NCBI GenBank assembly: GCA_937871285.1
Contig: CALMQS010000024.1
Coordinates: forward strand, 1 to 40,030
Length of the DNA: 40,030 nt
Source: an uncultured Sphingobacteriales bacterium
GTDB lineage: Bacteria > Bacteroidota > Bacteroidia > Chitinophagales > Chitinophagaceae
Direction: 5' to 3'
In this document: positions 1 to 8,366 of the stretch, in pieces
Numbering within the stretch: position 1 is the stretch's first letter
Layout of the letters: each line of letters opens with the position of its first letter
Notes under the pieces: model-generated
What the model was told of the DNA's origin: nothing
Seen by the model: only the letters and a program-made list of their open reading frames with translations
Database searches by the model: none
Program-made: the position numbers and the translations under genes

Positions 1-762
1 CTATTAAAAGATAAGGTTTTATTTCTAACTGGTGGATCCAGTGGGATTGGCTATGAATGTGCAATAGCGTATGCAAAGGAAGGAGCGTTTATCGCAATTG
101 CAAGTAATCATGAACCGGGTCTCGAAAAAATATTGGATGAGATTGGTAATCATGTCCATATAACTATTCCATGTGACGTATCAATTGAAGCGGAAGTAAA
201 AAGCGCTATTGATAAAACACTGGCCCACTACGGCAAACTTGATGCTATTCACAACAATGCCGGCATTGTAACACCCACTGTCATGCTTCATGAAACAACA
301 ACAGAAGAGTGGAACAATTTAATGAATATTAATCTTAAAAGTATTTATCTGACTACAAAATACGGACTTGAAGCTTTGAAAAAAAGTAAGGGTTCCATAC
401 TCAACACCAGTAGCCTGGTAGGTGATATCGGCCAGGAAATGCATGCAGCATATTCAGCAACCAAAGGGGGTATAACTGCCCTAACAAAATCTATGGCTTT
501 GGATTATGCTAAATATCATATACGCGTAAATGCAGTTTGCCCCGCATGGGTATGGACACCTGCGGTTCAGGATTGGGCAAGTCAGCAACCAGACCGAAAT
601 AGTGCAGACGAATACATCAACACTATTCATCCGCTGGGATACTGCCCCGAAGGGGATGTTATAGCTGATGCCTGCGTATTTTTATTATCAGAAAAAGCCC
701 GGTTCATCACCGGCTGTGCGTTACCAGTGAGCGGAGGTGCGGAATTGGGTTACAGAAGGTAA
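1..762 (+). CDS. SDR-family oxidoreductase (5' end outside window)
   Basis: This is an NAD(P)-dependent short-chain dehydrogenase/reductase, cut by the left window edge. The frame is open from base 1, so the first methionine lies outside. Seen: a Rossmann dinucleotide motif TGGSSGIG at about residues 10-17, the NNAG motif in HNNAG, the catalytic serine in NTSSLVG and the YSATKGG (YxxxK) active site. The C-terminus GCALPVSGGAELGYRR is in the usual substrate-loop and end position for classical SDRs, and about 253 residues are visible, close to the family's 250. The family fits a cytosolic sugar or alcohol dehydrogenase or a FabG-like reductase. The substrate cannot be read from sequence. Its place beside glycosidases suggests sugar oxidation, which is inference only. 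Confidence 0.9.
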   Translation, partial: LLKDKVLFLTGGSSGIGYECAIAYAKEGAFIAIASNHEPGLEKILDEIGNHVHITIPCDVSIEAEVKSAIDKTLAHYGKLDAIHNNAGIVTPTVMLHETTTEEWNNLMNINLKSIYLTTKYGLEALKKSKGSILNTSSLVGDIGQEMHAAYSATKGGITALTKSMALDYAKYHIRVNAVCPAWVWTPAVQDWASQQPDRNSADEYINTIHPLGYCPEGDVIADACVFLLSEKARFITGCALPVSGGAELGYRR

Positions 763-906
763 GGCTAAAGAAAGCTATTTTCTATTGATTTCTGCAGGCC
801 TATTGCAAAACTATTACAACGTTTTTCGTTATGAGTAAATGATTGTAGCGGATTGCTTCCTTTAGATATTTTTTAAATACCAGCACCCTAATAATGACAA
901 CTCTTA

Positions 907-3246
907 TTACTTCGGATTGTATCGTTCCGGCAATCTTATCCTTACCCAATTTTTAGTGATGTTGGTGAGCGCCTCCGGTAATGGTCCGTCAAAGCCCTGA
1001 ATTATTCCCCGCCAACTCCCATTTTCCTTAAACAATACCAGGTCTGTACGGTCGGGTAATTCAAAGGAAAGATGCTGGGTCTTAAAATATCTCAGTCCGC
1101 CCCCTGCCAACGCCTCTACTTCTCCTTTTTTGTTTAAGCGTACTGCTGCAACGCCTATCGCGTCAAAATAAACGGCATGACCATCTGCCTGAACTGACTG
1201 ATTAATTGAATCTCCCATCAGGTTATGCTCACCAGAAACAACAATAAGTGTTCCATCAATTAACCGGAGCTGCCCGCTTGCCTTTGGCATTACAGACGAA
1301 GGGAAACCGGCAACGGTGTGTACATCACCTTTAGTTTGAGGAAGTATGTTTTTAGCCTGCAATGCTGCTATTACAGATGTAACCGCAGAAAGCGTGTCCG
1401 CCTTTCTAACAGCATTACCCATTGCCGCTATGCCATCAAATGGTTGTCCGTCATAATTGACAGTCCATTCGCCCACCCTGTATACACTGGTTTTACCTGC
1501 AGCAGCCACTTTATTAAAAAACGCTGCAACTGTTTCCTGGTCATACTCGGGATGATAATAAATTACGGCTTCATATTGTTGTGGCCCGTATTGAATTTTA
1601 CCGTCAGCATTTATTTTCAGCGACCCGTTTACGATCTCGCTGCCGGGAATTAAATCTGTATAATATCCTTCTTTCCACAAACCGTTGGCAATATTAAGTC
1701 CTACATCTGCAAACGTTGCGCCATCGTTCCAGTTAAGCGCTGCCGGATGACCGAATACTACTGCTACAGGACAATCGGGCGATGCTGCTGAAATATAGTT
1801 TAATAGTTTTACCCGGCTTTCTGCCATCATCACACTGTCTTCTAACAAAGAGGTAGTAAGCTTATCAATAGGATGCGGCCACAACGGATGATAGTTTAAC
1901 CGGCCACCGGCCAGAGCTGCTCTCCAGATATCTTTATGATATACATTCACATCCTTGTCGTAATACATATTGAACCATAACGGGCTCTGCATTTTTTTGG
2001 CAAGCGCCGTTCTTACACTAAAGGGAGTAGCTTCATCTGTTTGAGCAATATCTCTTTTGGAAACCCACCAGCTTAAGCCATTTTTGAAAATTTCTCTGTT
2101 ATCAGGAAACGGGAACCACGTAGGATGCGTGCCTGACATGGCGTCGCTACCGAATATTTCTTTTATAGCACGATAATAATCCGTTTCTATTTCACCGTTT
2201 CTCTTCCAGTACATTTCCATATAATGATTTACGGCGGCTATCCTATCTGCTTTCGCACCTGTTTCCCCATAAGTCATCAGCAACATATCTCTCAATAAAT
2301 CTCTCCCATTCCGCTGTTGCTCATACACCTCCGCCATAAAAGAAGAGTACCATAAATCATTGGTTTGCGGAGTAAACCTGCCCGGGAAGCCCCATTCATC
2401 CTTACAGGCGCCTGCCAGCGAAGCATCGGCATATTGCTGTAGTATTTCACGCTGATAAGACAATATATGAGGAGCAAATACATCGGGTGTATATAAAGTA
2501 ACCGCAACCAGCGCACAAGCGGTTTTACCCCTGTCCGCCTCATCAAAATCAACAGTAATATGTACACTGTCTTTTGTTGCGTTAGAAGTAGCGGTTGCCG
2601 TTATATCTTTTACCGTTCCGGATTTAATCAAACCGTCTTCTTTACTATAATTGTATACCCGCAGTACTTTTGTAGCTACAGGCTCATAAGGGTTTCTGCC
2701 ATACGTGTAATGGTCATCATACTCCCTTCCTTTAACGCCAATAGAAGCCGTATTGGCTTTATGCAAGGGAAATTCTCTTAACAGGATGATTTGCTGCAGT
2801 TCGTCAGGATACTTTTCCTTAAAGCTATCCCGCGCCAGGCGGATATCCAGATCCATCACCAAACCCATTCCTTTACTGCGTGCATACAATGAGGCGGCTT
2901 TTATACGGTCATGCACTTTCGGATCTGTTAGATCTCCCGGGTAGCGCAAACTGGTGGTGAGCAATTCAAAAGGAGAATATTTCTCATGCAGATCTATAAA
3001 CCTTTTATATCCTTCTCCCTCAAATTCTTCTTTAAACCAAAACCAGCAGCCGATAGAAGGCCAGGAAGTTTTGATGACATTGCTGTCCTGGTTCGTCAAT
3101 TGCACCCGCACTGATCTAACTATTGCATTTGGATCAGCAGTACGATCATTATTTTCACATCCAGCCAATACTGCAAGTAACGTTACTACTACTATAACGG
3201 ATATGTTCACACGAACGATCCTGCTATTTTTTTGTTTATTATCCAT
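907..3246 (-). CDS. Putative TIM-barrel glycoside hydrolase lipoprotein
   Basis: This 779-residue protein has a type II signal peptide: hydrophobic residues 13-28 end in the lipobox LAGC, with Cys30 as the lipidation site, so it is probably surface or periplasmic. The middle carries barrel-like segments rich in Trp and Tyr. An ACKDEWGFPG motif at about 280-289 offers Glu284 as a candidate acid or nucleophile, and there are WFPFPD and SWWVSKRD segments. After about residue 500 a region resembling a flavodoxin-like or beta-galactosidase-trimerisation module follows (PVAVVFGHPAALNW, EAVIYYHPEYD), then a beta-rich C-terminus. I cannot assign a GH family. The gene is monocistronic as far as visible, and its upstream region contains the catalase remnant. 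The glycosidase role is inferred from fold-like features and neighbours. Confidence 0.6.
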   Translation of the reverse strand: MDNKQKNSRIVRVNISVIVVVTLLAVLAGCENNDRTADPNAIVRSVRVQLTNQDSNVIKTSWPSIGCWFWFKEEFEGEGYKRFIDLHEKYSPFELLTTSLRYPGDLTDPKVHDRIKAASLYARSKGMGLVMDLDIRLARDSFKEKYPDELQQIILLREFPLHKANTASIGVKGREYDDHYTYGRNPYEPVATKVLRVYNYSKEDGLIKSGTVKDITATATSNATKDSVHITVDFDEADRGKTACALVAVTLYTPDVFAPHILSYQREILQQYADASLAGACKDEWGFPGRFTPQTNDLWYSSFMAEVYEQQRNGRDLLRDMLLMTYGETGAKADRIAAVNHYMEMYWKRNGEIETDYYRAIKEIFGSDAMSGTHPTWFPFPDNREIFKNGLSWWVSKRDIAQTDEATPFSVRTALAKKMQSPLWFNMYYDKDVNVYHKDIWRAALAGGRLNYHPLWPHPIDKLTTSLLEDSVMMAESRVKLLNYISAASPDCPVAVVFGHPAALNWNDGATFADVGLNIANGLWKEGYYTDLIPGSEIVNGSLKINADGKIQYGPQQYEAVIYYHPEYDQETVAAFFNKVAAAGKTSVYRVGEWTVNYDGQPFDGIAAMGNAVRKADTLSAVTSVIAALQAKNILPQTKGDVHTVAGFPSSVMPKASGQLRLIDGTLIVVSGEHNLMGDSINQSVQADGHAVYFDAIGVAAVRLNKKGEVEALAGGGLRYFKTQHLSFELPDRTDLVLFKENGSWRGIIQGFDGPLPEALTNITKNWVRIRLPERYNPK

Positions 3247-3350
3247 TTCTAAAATTATTATACAGATCCAATCTTCGGTTTAATACATTATACTTAATTC
3301 GTTCCATTACCGGTCCATCAGATCTCTGCTTTATGCACATGCTCCTTTCC

Positions 3351-3665
3351 TACAAAATCAACATTGCCGGCAGCCCGAATACAAAGAACCGCCACTTGCA
3401 CTTGATGGTGATGCTACCGCCGGGGACTACAGGGCAGATGATAATGATTATTATTCACAACCCGGCAACCTTTTCCGCTTATTCACCAATGATAAGAAAG
3501 AATTGCTATAAAAATACAGCCGCACAGGTTGGTGGCGCTCAAAAATTTATACAGATCCGCCACATCCTAAATTGCTATAAGGCCAACCCCGCTTATGACG
3601 AGGGCGTTGCCAAAGCGTTGGGACTAACAATGGATGAAGTGAACAGTTTTCAACTGGAACGATAA
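3351..3665 (+). pseudogene. Catalase C-terminal remnant (frameshifted)
   Basis: Two adjoining frames together read as the C-terminal end of a clade-type haem catalase. In the first frame, from about 3374, the translation contains PEYKEPPL, a GDA segment, then DNDYYSQPGNLFRLF. This matches the catalase consensus EPPL..GDADRYN..DDYTQPG.LFRLM. That frame ends at TAA 3509-3511. The next frame continues the homology from about 3507 with YKNTAAQVGGAQ, FIQIRHILNCYKANPAY and GVAKALGLTMDEV, ending at TAA 3663-3665. A one-base insertion or two-base deletion near 3505-3509 separates them. The haem-binding and catalytic N-terminal parts are absent, because the preceding sequence is the divergent glycosidase gene, so this is a dead fragment. 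The family match is from memory of catalase sequences. Confidence 0.75.
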
Positions 3666-3686
3666 AAACCAAGTGTTAATACTACT

Positions 3687-3723
3687 AAAAAGCCTTTTGC
3701 CATGGAGCGCAAAAGGCTTTTTT
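3687..3723. terminator. Bidirectional intrinsic terminator
   Basis: A perfect 14-bp stem (3687-3700 with 3709-3722) encloses an 8-nt loop. The stem starts with five A and ends in a T run, so it can terminate in either direction. It sits just after the catalase remnant (+) and 21 bp beyond the stop of the GH92 gene read on the minus strand. Its presence after the remnant suggests it was the terminator of the once intact catalase gene. Confidence 0.85.
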
Positions 3724-3743
3724 GATTTCAGGTGCAATTTAAA

Positions 3744-6089
3744 TTATTGCACAGACGGAGGCGGTATTTTAGTGCCCCAAGTCATGTTGGGTTTATTTCC
3801 CATTGCAAATAAAAGCTTACCCCCTTTCATCAGATCCTCCCTGTACAACCAGCAATTATTCAATGGCTTTCCATTAAACTGAGCCGATTGTATGTACATG
3901 TTTTCCCTTGAATTATTTCTTGTTTCAATGACCAGTGTCTTTGTATTGCCTAATGTAATTGTGGCTTTGTCAAATAAAGGACTGCCGAATTCCACAATTG
4001 GTTTCGCATCGGTAAATCCTTTTACGTCAAACAAACCAAGGGCGGCCATTACATACCAGGAACACAGTTGACCCTGGTCTTCATCCTGCCCGTAACCATA
4101 ACCGTGAATGGGTTCTGTTCCATAAAATTCATTACAGATCAATCTTGTCCATTTTTGGGTTAACCATGGTTTACCCGAAAAATTAAAGAGCCAGCTAATA
4201 TGTAAACAGGGCTGGTTACCGTGGTTATAAAGTGATTTTATCCCGGCAAAGGCGTCTATTTCTTTACCACCACCAAAACCATCTTTTTGCGAAGATTGAA
4301 AAATGCTGTCTAAGCGTTTATTGAACTGATCCTCTCCTATAGCACTGATTAACGCAGCAGGATTATGCGGTACATAAAACGTGTATTGTATGGCATTCCC
4401 TTCCTGGAAACCTCTCCATGCTTCAAGCGGATTAAAATCGTCTATAAAAGCTCCATCGGCCTTTTTGGGATGCATGAGTTTGTACTGCGGATTAAAAACA
4501 GATTTCCAGCCATCGGCGTACCTGATCAGCGTTTGGTAATCTTTCTTCCTGCCTAATGCTTTGGCCATTTGAGCGGCGGCAAAAGCACTAAAACTATATT
4601 CAAGTGTATGCGAAGCAGAAAAATGCGACCCGGTGGAATCTGTTGTATTTTTTTCAAGATAGGGAACGAAGCCGTGTTCAACAAAGGCTTTGGTATCCAT
4701 CTTTCCCGATCCCACCTTCCTGTTGCGCCAGTTTAATTCGTTGGCCTTAACCGCCTCATAAGCCAGTGCTACATCATAGTTCCGTATTCCCGCCTGGTAG
4801 GCCCCTGCAATGGCCAGTCCAACGAAATTTGTTCCCACGCCCGATACGTATTCACTGTTGGCAATGCCATCGCCAAACCATCCCTTATCCCTGTAAACCT
4901 GCAGTTGCGTGTTTACATAATTGCTATACCATTCAGGATAAGAGAGCGCCCACAACTGGGTGATGTTCCAAAACGCTCCCCATATTGCATCGGTATTCAT
5001 AAATTCTGGTTTTTCATTTGGGTTGACAGATTGCAATTGACCTGCCCGTCCGCCATGCATCGGGTAAGCGCCATTTACATCACTGGCTATGCCCCTGCCC
5101 GATAAGGCATGGTACAGCCCTGTATAAAACTTTATCTTGTTTTGCTCATCTGTTCCTTCCACTACAATTTTGGCCAGTTCCTGTTGCCAAACGTTTTGCG
5201 CTTTCGTTTTGGCGTCATTAAAAGAAAGTGCTGCTCCTTCCGCCATTAAATTCCCTTTTGCATTTGAAGTGGAAGTATAAGAAAGCCCCACTTTAATTTC
5301 TATTTTTTCATTTGCGGTGGTTTGATAATTTAAAAATAGCCCGGCTCCTTTTCCTTTGGCAGATAAAGCATTCTCGTGGATACTGTGTTCGGTAAACGCT
5401 CCTACACTTTCGGGTTTTTTACTGATCTCACCATAAAAATACATTGCCACTTTACCTTCAGGATCATACAAACGAAGATATTGGGGATAGGTTACCACAA
5501 AACCTTCAAAATGAGTATCATCAATCATTTGTATACCAGCATCGGTTACTTCACCGCTTTCTCCCTGCTTGTTACCAATATCCAGTATAATATGCGACCG
5601 GCTGTCTGCAGGAAAGGTATAACGGTGAAAACCCACTCTTTTGGTAGCGGTTAGTTCAGCAGTAATATTGTAATCGTCGAGCAATACTTTATAATAGCCG
5701 GGTTCAGCAACCTCATGCTTCCTGTTAAAATGCGACCGGTAACCACCCGATGGATCTTCTAATTTCCCCGGCTTCACTTTTAACGCTCCGGTTGTTGGCA
5801 TAAAGCTAACCCCACCTATTTGCCATTCATGAAAATGCACAAACCCTTCAATAGAGTTTTGCCTGGTGTCATATCCTACCGCTTCCCATCCCGATGCATT
5901 GCCATAATGTCCGTTGGTAGACGGCGCCAGCCTGGCCATCCCGTAGGGCACTGCCGCAGGAGTGTAAAAAAACCATCGGCTATGTGCTGTGCCGATATTG
6001 GGATCAACATACCTCAGCAAATTCTGAGCAGGTAAGCTGTATGGCAGCAGCAACAAAAGAAAAGCATGGTATCTGAGTAACATCTTCAT
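3744..6089 (-). CDS. GH92 family exo-alpha-mannosidase
   Basis: This 781-residue glycoside hydrolase family 92 enzyme has a Sec signal peptide (LLLLLPYSLPAQ, cleavage near residue 21). GH92 enzymes are calcium-dependent inverting exo-alpha-mannosidases with an N-terminal beta-sandwich and an (alpha/alpha)6 barrel. Seen: the opening VDPNIGTAHSRWFFYTPAAVP, the HFHEWQIGG segment where many GH92s have HLSGTG, an IWGAFWNITQLW segment, and the DEDQGQ general-base motif at about 669-674 followed by SWYVMAALGLF. The C-terminus KPNMTWGT is typical. The changed HFHEW motif places it in a divergent subgroup shared with the other GH92 proteins here, so linkage specificity is uncertain. It is divergent from the isomerase gene across a 490-bp region with a possible operator. 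The start is ATG 6087-6089, with a second in-frame ATG two codons on. Confidence 0.93.
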   Translation of the reverse strand: MKMLLRYHAFLLLLLPYSLPAQNLLRYVDPNIGTAHSRWFFYTPAAVPYGMARLAPSTNGHYGNASGWEAVGYDTRQNSIEGFVHFHEWQIGGVSFMPTTGALKVKPGKLEDPSGGYRSHFNRKHEVAEPGYYKVLLDDYNITAELTATKRVGFHRYTFPADSRSHIILDIGNKQGESGEVTDAGIQMIDDTHFEGFVVTYPQYLRLYDPEGKVAMYFYGEISKKPESVGAFTEHSIHENALSAKGKGAGLFLNYQTTANEKIEIKVGLSYTSTSNAKGNLMAEGAALSFNDAKTKAQNVWQQELAKIVVEGTDEQNKIKFYTGLYHALSGRGIASDVNGAYPMHGGRAGQLQSVNPNEKPEFMNTDAIWGAFWNITQLWALSYPEWYSNYVNTQLQVYRDKGWFGDGIANSEYVSGVGTNFVGLAIAGAYQAGIRNYDVALAYEAVKANELNWRNRKVGSGKMDTKAFVEHGFVPYLEKNTTDSTGSHFSASHTLEYSFSAFAAAQMAKALGRKKDYQTLIRYADGWKSVFNPQYKLMHPKKADGAFIDDFNPLEAWRGFQEGNAIQYTFYVPHNPAALISAIGEDQFNKRLDSIFQSSQKDGFGGGKEIDAFAGIKSLYNHGNQPCLHISWLFNFSGKPWLTQKWTRLICNEFYGTEPIHGYGYGQDEDQGQLCSWYVMAALGLFDVKGFTDAKPIVEFGSPLFDKATITLGNTKTLVIETRNNSRENMYIQSAQFNGKPLNNCWLYREDLMKGGKLLFAMGNKPNMTWGTKIPPPSVQ

Positions 6090-6268
6090 ACAAAAAAGGT
6101 TTTATATCGCGTAATCGTTAAATAATGGTCACATCATTTATAGCCATCTACCGAAAACAAATAACGCTGTATTCAAATGGCATAAAGGATGCAGCTATAC
6201 GTCATGATGGATTCAAAAAAGAAATAAAAAATAATTGGGAATGAATAAAAAAGTTTCTACATTTGATA

Positions 6269-6282
6269 TGTATGGACATACA
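6269..6282. promoter_or_regulatory. Candidate GntR-type operator palindrome
   Basis: The 14-bp site TGTATGGACATACA has perfect 6-bp half-sites around a 2-bp centre. It lies between the divergent GH92 and isomerase genes and resembles the palindrome at 24981-24990 upstream of susC. HutC/UTRA-type GntR repressors often bind AT-rich TGTATA-like palindromes, and a gene for one is present at 28947-29675. The binding itself is inferred. Confidence 0.45.
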
Positions 6283-6476
6283 GACATAAATCTACGATTT
6301 TCTGTCAAATAACCAGGCACCATTTTCATCCAGATCTGCACCAGGATACCGAATTGCCTGCTTCAGGAAGACAATGGCAATTTTAAATTTGATATGCAGG
6401 TACACAAGTATATATTTAATGAACGGAATTCTTTTATCGTACAACGATTACCAGTGAGCACTTTTTTATAACGCGT

Positions 6477-6499
6477 GCAATCCTCCGGATTGCTTTTTT
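6477..6499 (+). terminator. Intrinsic terminator or leader attenuator
   Basis: GCAATCC and GGATTGC form a 7-bp stem with a 3-nt loop, followed by six T. It is oriented on the plus strand about 80 bp before the isomerase gene, and there is no solid plus-strand gene upstream of it. It either terminates a short unrecognised transcript (a 25-codon ORF ends at 6471) or acts as an attenuator in the leader of the isomerase operon. Confidence 0.65.
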
Positions 6500-6581
6500 G
6501 CTTTATTCAGTCGCAGGTTTTTAATACGGGATTTCCTCCGAATATGCTGTCCTTATTGATTATCACTTTAAAAGAAACAAT

Positions 6582-8363
6582 TTGTATAATTCTAATTTTG
6601 ATAAGTTTCCGGAAGTAACAGTGCACGGGTATAGCGGATATACCGGCTGGGATGAAATAGCAGGTGAGATGCAAAGTCGTATGCATCAGAAAAAAGAGGA
6701 AGAACCCTGCATAATCATTATTGAATGCTACCATGGCGTTTTAACGGATCAGTTGGTTACACAGTTAAAGCAACACACCAACAATACCATACAGTTCATT
6801 CCGGTGCATACCGCTATGCTTGATGCAGGACAGGTTGAACAATTAGTAGATCCCTATGTTACAGATGATCCTGTTTTTGGCCGTATCACATCGCTTGGCA
6901 TGAAAAGCTTCTTTCACCCGGAGCGGTTGGAACAACTAAAGCAGGAGGTTAAAAAGAAAAAAGGCGCAATATGCATTTATGGAACAGGGGCTTCTCTCGT
7001 GTATGAGTCGCCGCATATGCTGGTGTATGCAGATATGCCCCGCTGGGAAATTCAGCTGCGGTTCAGACGTAATGAAATCAGTAACCTCGGAGCCGACAAC
7101 CTCAACAACGCATTTTCATACCAGTATAAAAGAGCTTTTTTTGTTGACTGGCGTGTATGCGACAGGCTAAAAAAAGAATTACTGCCCCTGGCTGATTATG
7201 TGCTGGATACCACACACCCCGATGATCCTAAAATGATATCCGGATCGGCATTACAGGATGCATTGAAAGAAATCGTGCAACAGCCCTTCAGGGTGGTACC
7301 CTTCTTTGATCCCGGGCCCTGGGGAGGACAGTGGTTGAAGGAGGTTTGTGATCTTGAAAGGACAGAAAAAAATTTTGCATGGGGATTTGATTGCGTGCCG
7401 GAAGAAAACAGTTTGCTGATACGCTTTGATCACATTTTGTTTGAAACGCCCTCCATCAATCTTGTTTTTAGTGAGCCCAAAGCACTGCTGGGCGTCAAAG
7501 TATTTGAAGCTTTCGGAGCGGAGTTTCCCATAAGGTTTGATTTTTTAGATACGATGCACGGCGGAAATCTGAGCCTGCAGGTACACCCGTTAAAAGAATA
7601 TATCCGGGAAAAATTCGGGATGCCTTATACGCAGGATGAAAGTTATTATTTTTTGGAAGCGCAGGATGATTCATTTGTGTATCTCGGACTCAAAGAAGGA
7701 ATTGTTCCGGAACGCATGATCAGCGACCTGGAAGCCGCGCAGGAAAAAAAAATAACGTTTGATGCAGATCAGTATGTAGAAAAATGGCCGATCCGCAAAC
7801 ACGAACATGTACTGATCCCCGCAGGAACGGTGCATTGCTCGGGCGCCAACAGTGTGGTTCTTGAAATCAGCGCCACTCCTTACATTTTTACATTTAAGTT
7901 GTGGGATTGGGGAAGAATGGGTATGGATGGAAAACCAAGGCCCATTTCACTGAAGCATGGTCAAAACTCCATTCAGTGGGATCGCACAACCCAATGGACC
8001 AAAAACAATATCCTTAATCAGGTACAAAAAGTGGATGAAGGAGATGGATGGGTTGAAGAAAGAACAGGGCTCCATAAAGGGTCTTTTATAGAAACAAGAA
8101 GGCATTGGTTCACAGGAAAGGTTTATCACAATACCAATGGCGTTGTGAATATACTTAATCTTGTAGAAGGCAGGGAAGTTGTTGTGGAAAGTCCGGACGA
8201 CGCTTTTAAACCCTTTATAGTGCATTATGCGGAAACTTTTATTGTACCGGCTGCTGTGGGCGTATATACAGTTCGTCCATATGGCGAGGGCGAGGGCACA
8301 ACATGTTGCACGATAAAAGCATTTGTAAATACAGAAAACCTTGGCGATTATCACAGCAATTGA
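6582..8363 (+). CDS. Class I mannose-6-phosphate isomerase-like protein with extra N-terminal domain
   Basis: The C-terminal half (about 260-593) is a zinc cupin phosphomannose isomerase, interconverting mannose-6-P and fructose-6-P. Metal-ligand motifs are LQVHP (about 331-334), DESYYFLEA (about 351-359) and PAGTVHCSG (about 412-420), matching SIQVHP, the WYVLEA region and PAGTIHAL in ManA. The first 250 residues are additional. They contain CIIIIECY, GAICIYGTGASLVYESP, YADMPRWE and FFVDWR, which resemble a nucleoside-kinase-like P-loop fold without a proper Walker A. The frame has no ATG near its start; the nearest in-frame ATG is about residue 30, and homology-like sequence begins before it. 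TTG at 6582 or an upstream ATT is therefore the likely start, which is uncertain. The MFS porter begins 3 bp after the stop, so the two are co-transcribed. Confidence 0.85.
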   Translation: MYNSNFDKFPEVTVHGYSGYTGWDEIAGEMQSRMHQKKEEEPCIIIIECYHGVLTDQLVTQLKQHTNNTIQFIPVHTAMLDAGQVEQLVDPYVTDDPVFGRITSLGMKSFFHPERLEQLKQEVKKKKGAICIYGTGASLVYESPHMLVYADMPRWEIQLRFRRNEISNLGADNLNNAFSYQYKRAFFVDWRVCDRLKKELLPLADYVLDTTHPDDPKMISGSALQDALKEIVQQPFRVVPFFDPGPWGGQWLKEVCDLERTEKNFAWGFDCVPEENSLLIRFDHILFETPSINLVFSEPKALLGVKVFEAFGAEFPIRFDFLDTMHGGNLSLQVHPLKEYIREKFGMPYTQDESYYFLEAQDDSFVYLGLKEGIVPERMISDLEAAQEKKITFDADQYVEKWPIRKHEHVLIPAGTVHCSGANSVVLEISATPYIFTFKLWDWGRMGMDGKPRPISLKHGQNSIQWDRTTQWTKNNILNQVQKVDEGDGWVEERTGLHKGSFIETRRHWFTGKVYHNTNGVVNILNLVEGREVVVESPDDAFKPFIVHYAETFIVPAAVGVYTVRPYGEGEGTTCCTIKAFVNTENLGDYHSN

Positions 8364-8366
8364 TGT

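Larger units (their letters stand above)
6090..6581. other. Intergenic control region between divergent GH92 and isomerase genes
   Basis: This 492-bp region holds a perfect TGTATG/CATACA palindrome at 6269-6282, a related direct repeat (TTTGATATG) at 6263-6271 and 6387-6395, a 25-codon open frame at 6394-6471 that I do not recognise, and a hairpin with T run at 6477-6499. No convincing TAnnTTTG promoter was found for either divergent gene. Confidence 0.5.

Noticed and set aside
7947..8354. 135-codon minus-strand frame opposite the isomerase C-terminus
   Set aside because: The isomerase frame is supported by cupin motifs; this frame has no domain.
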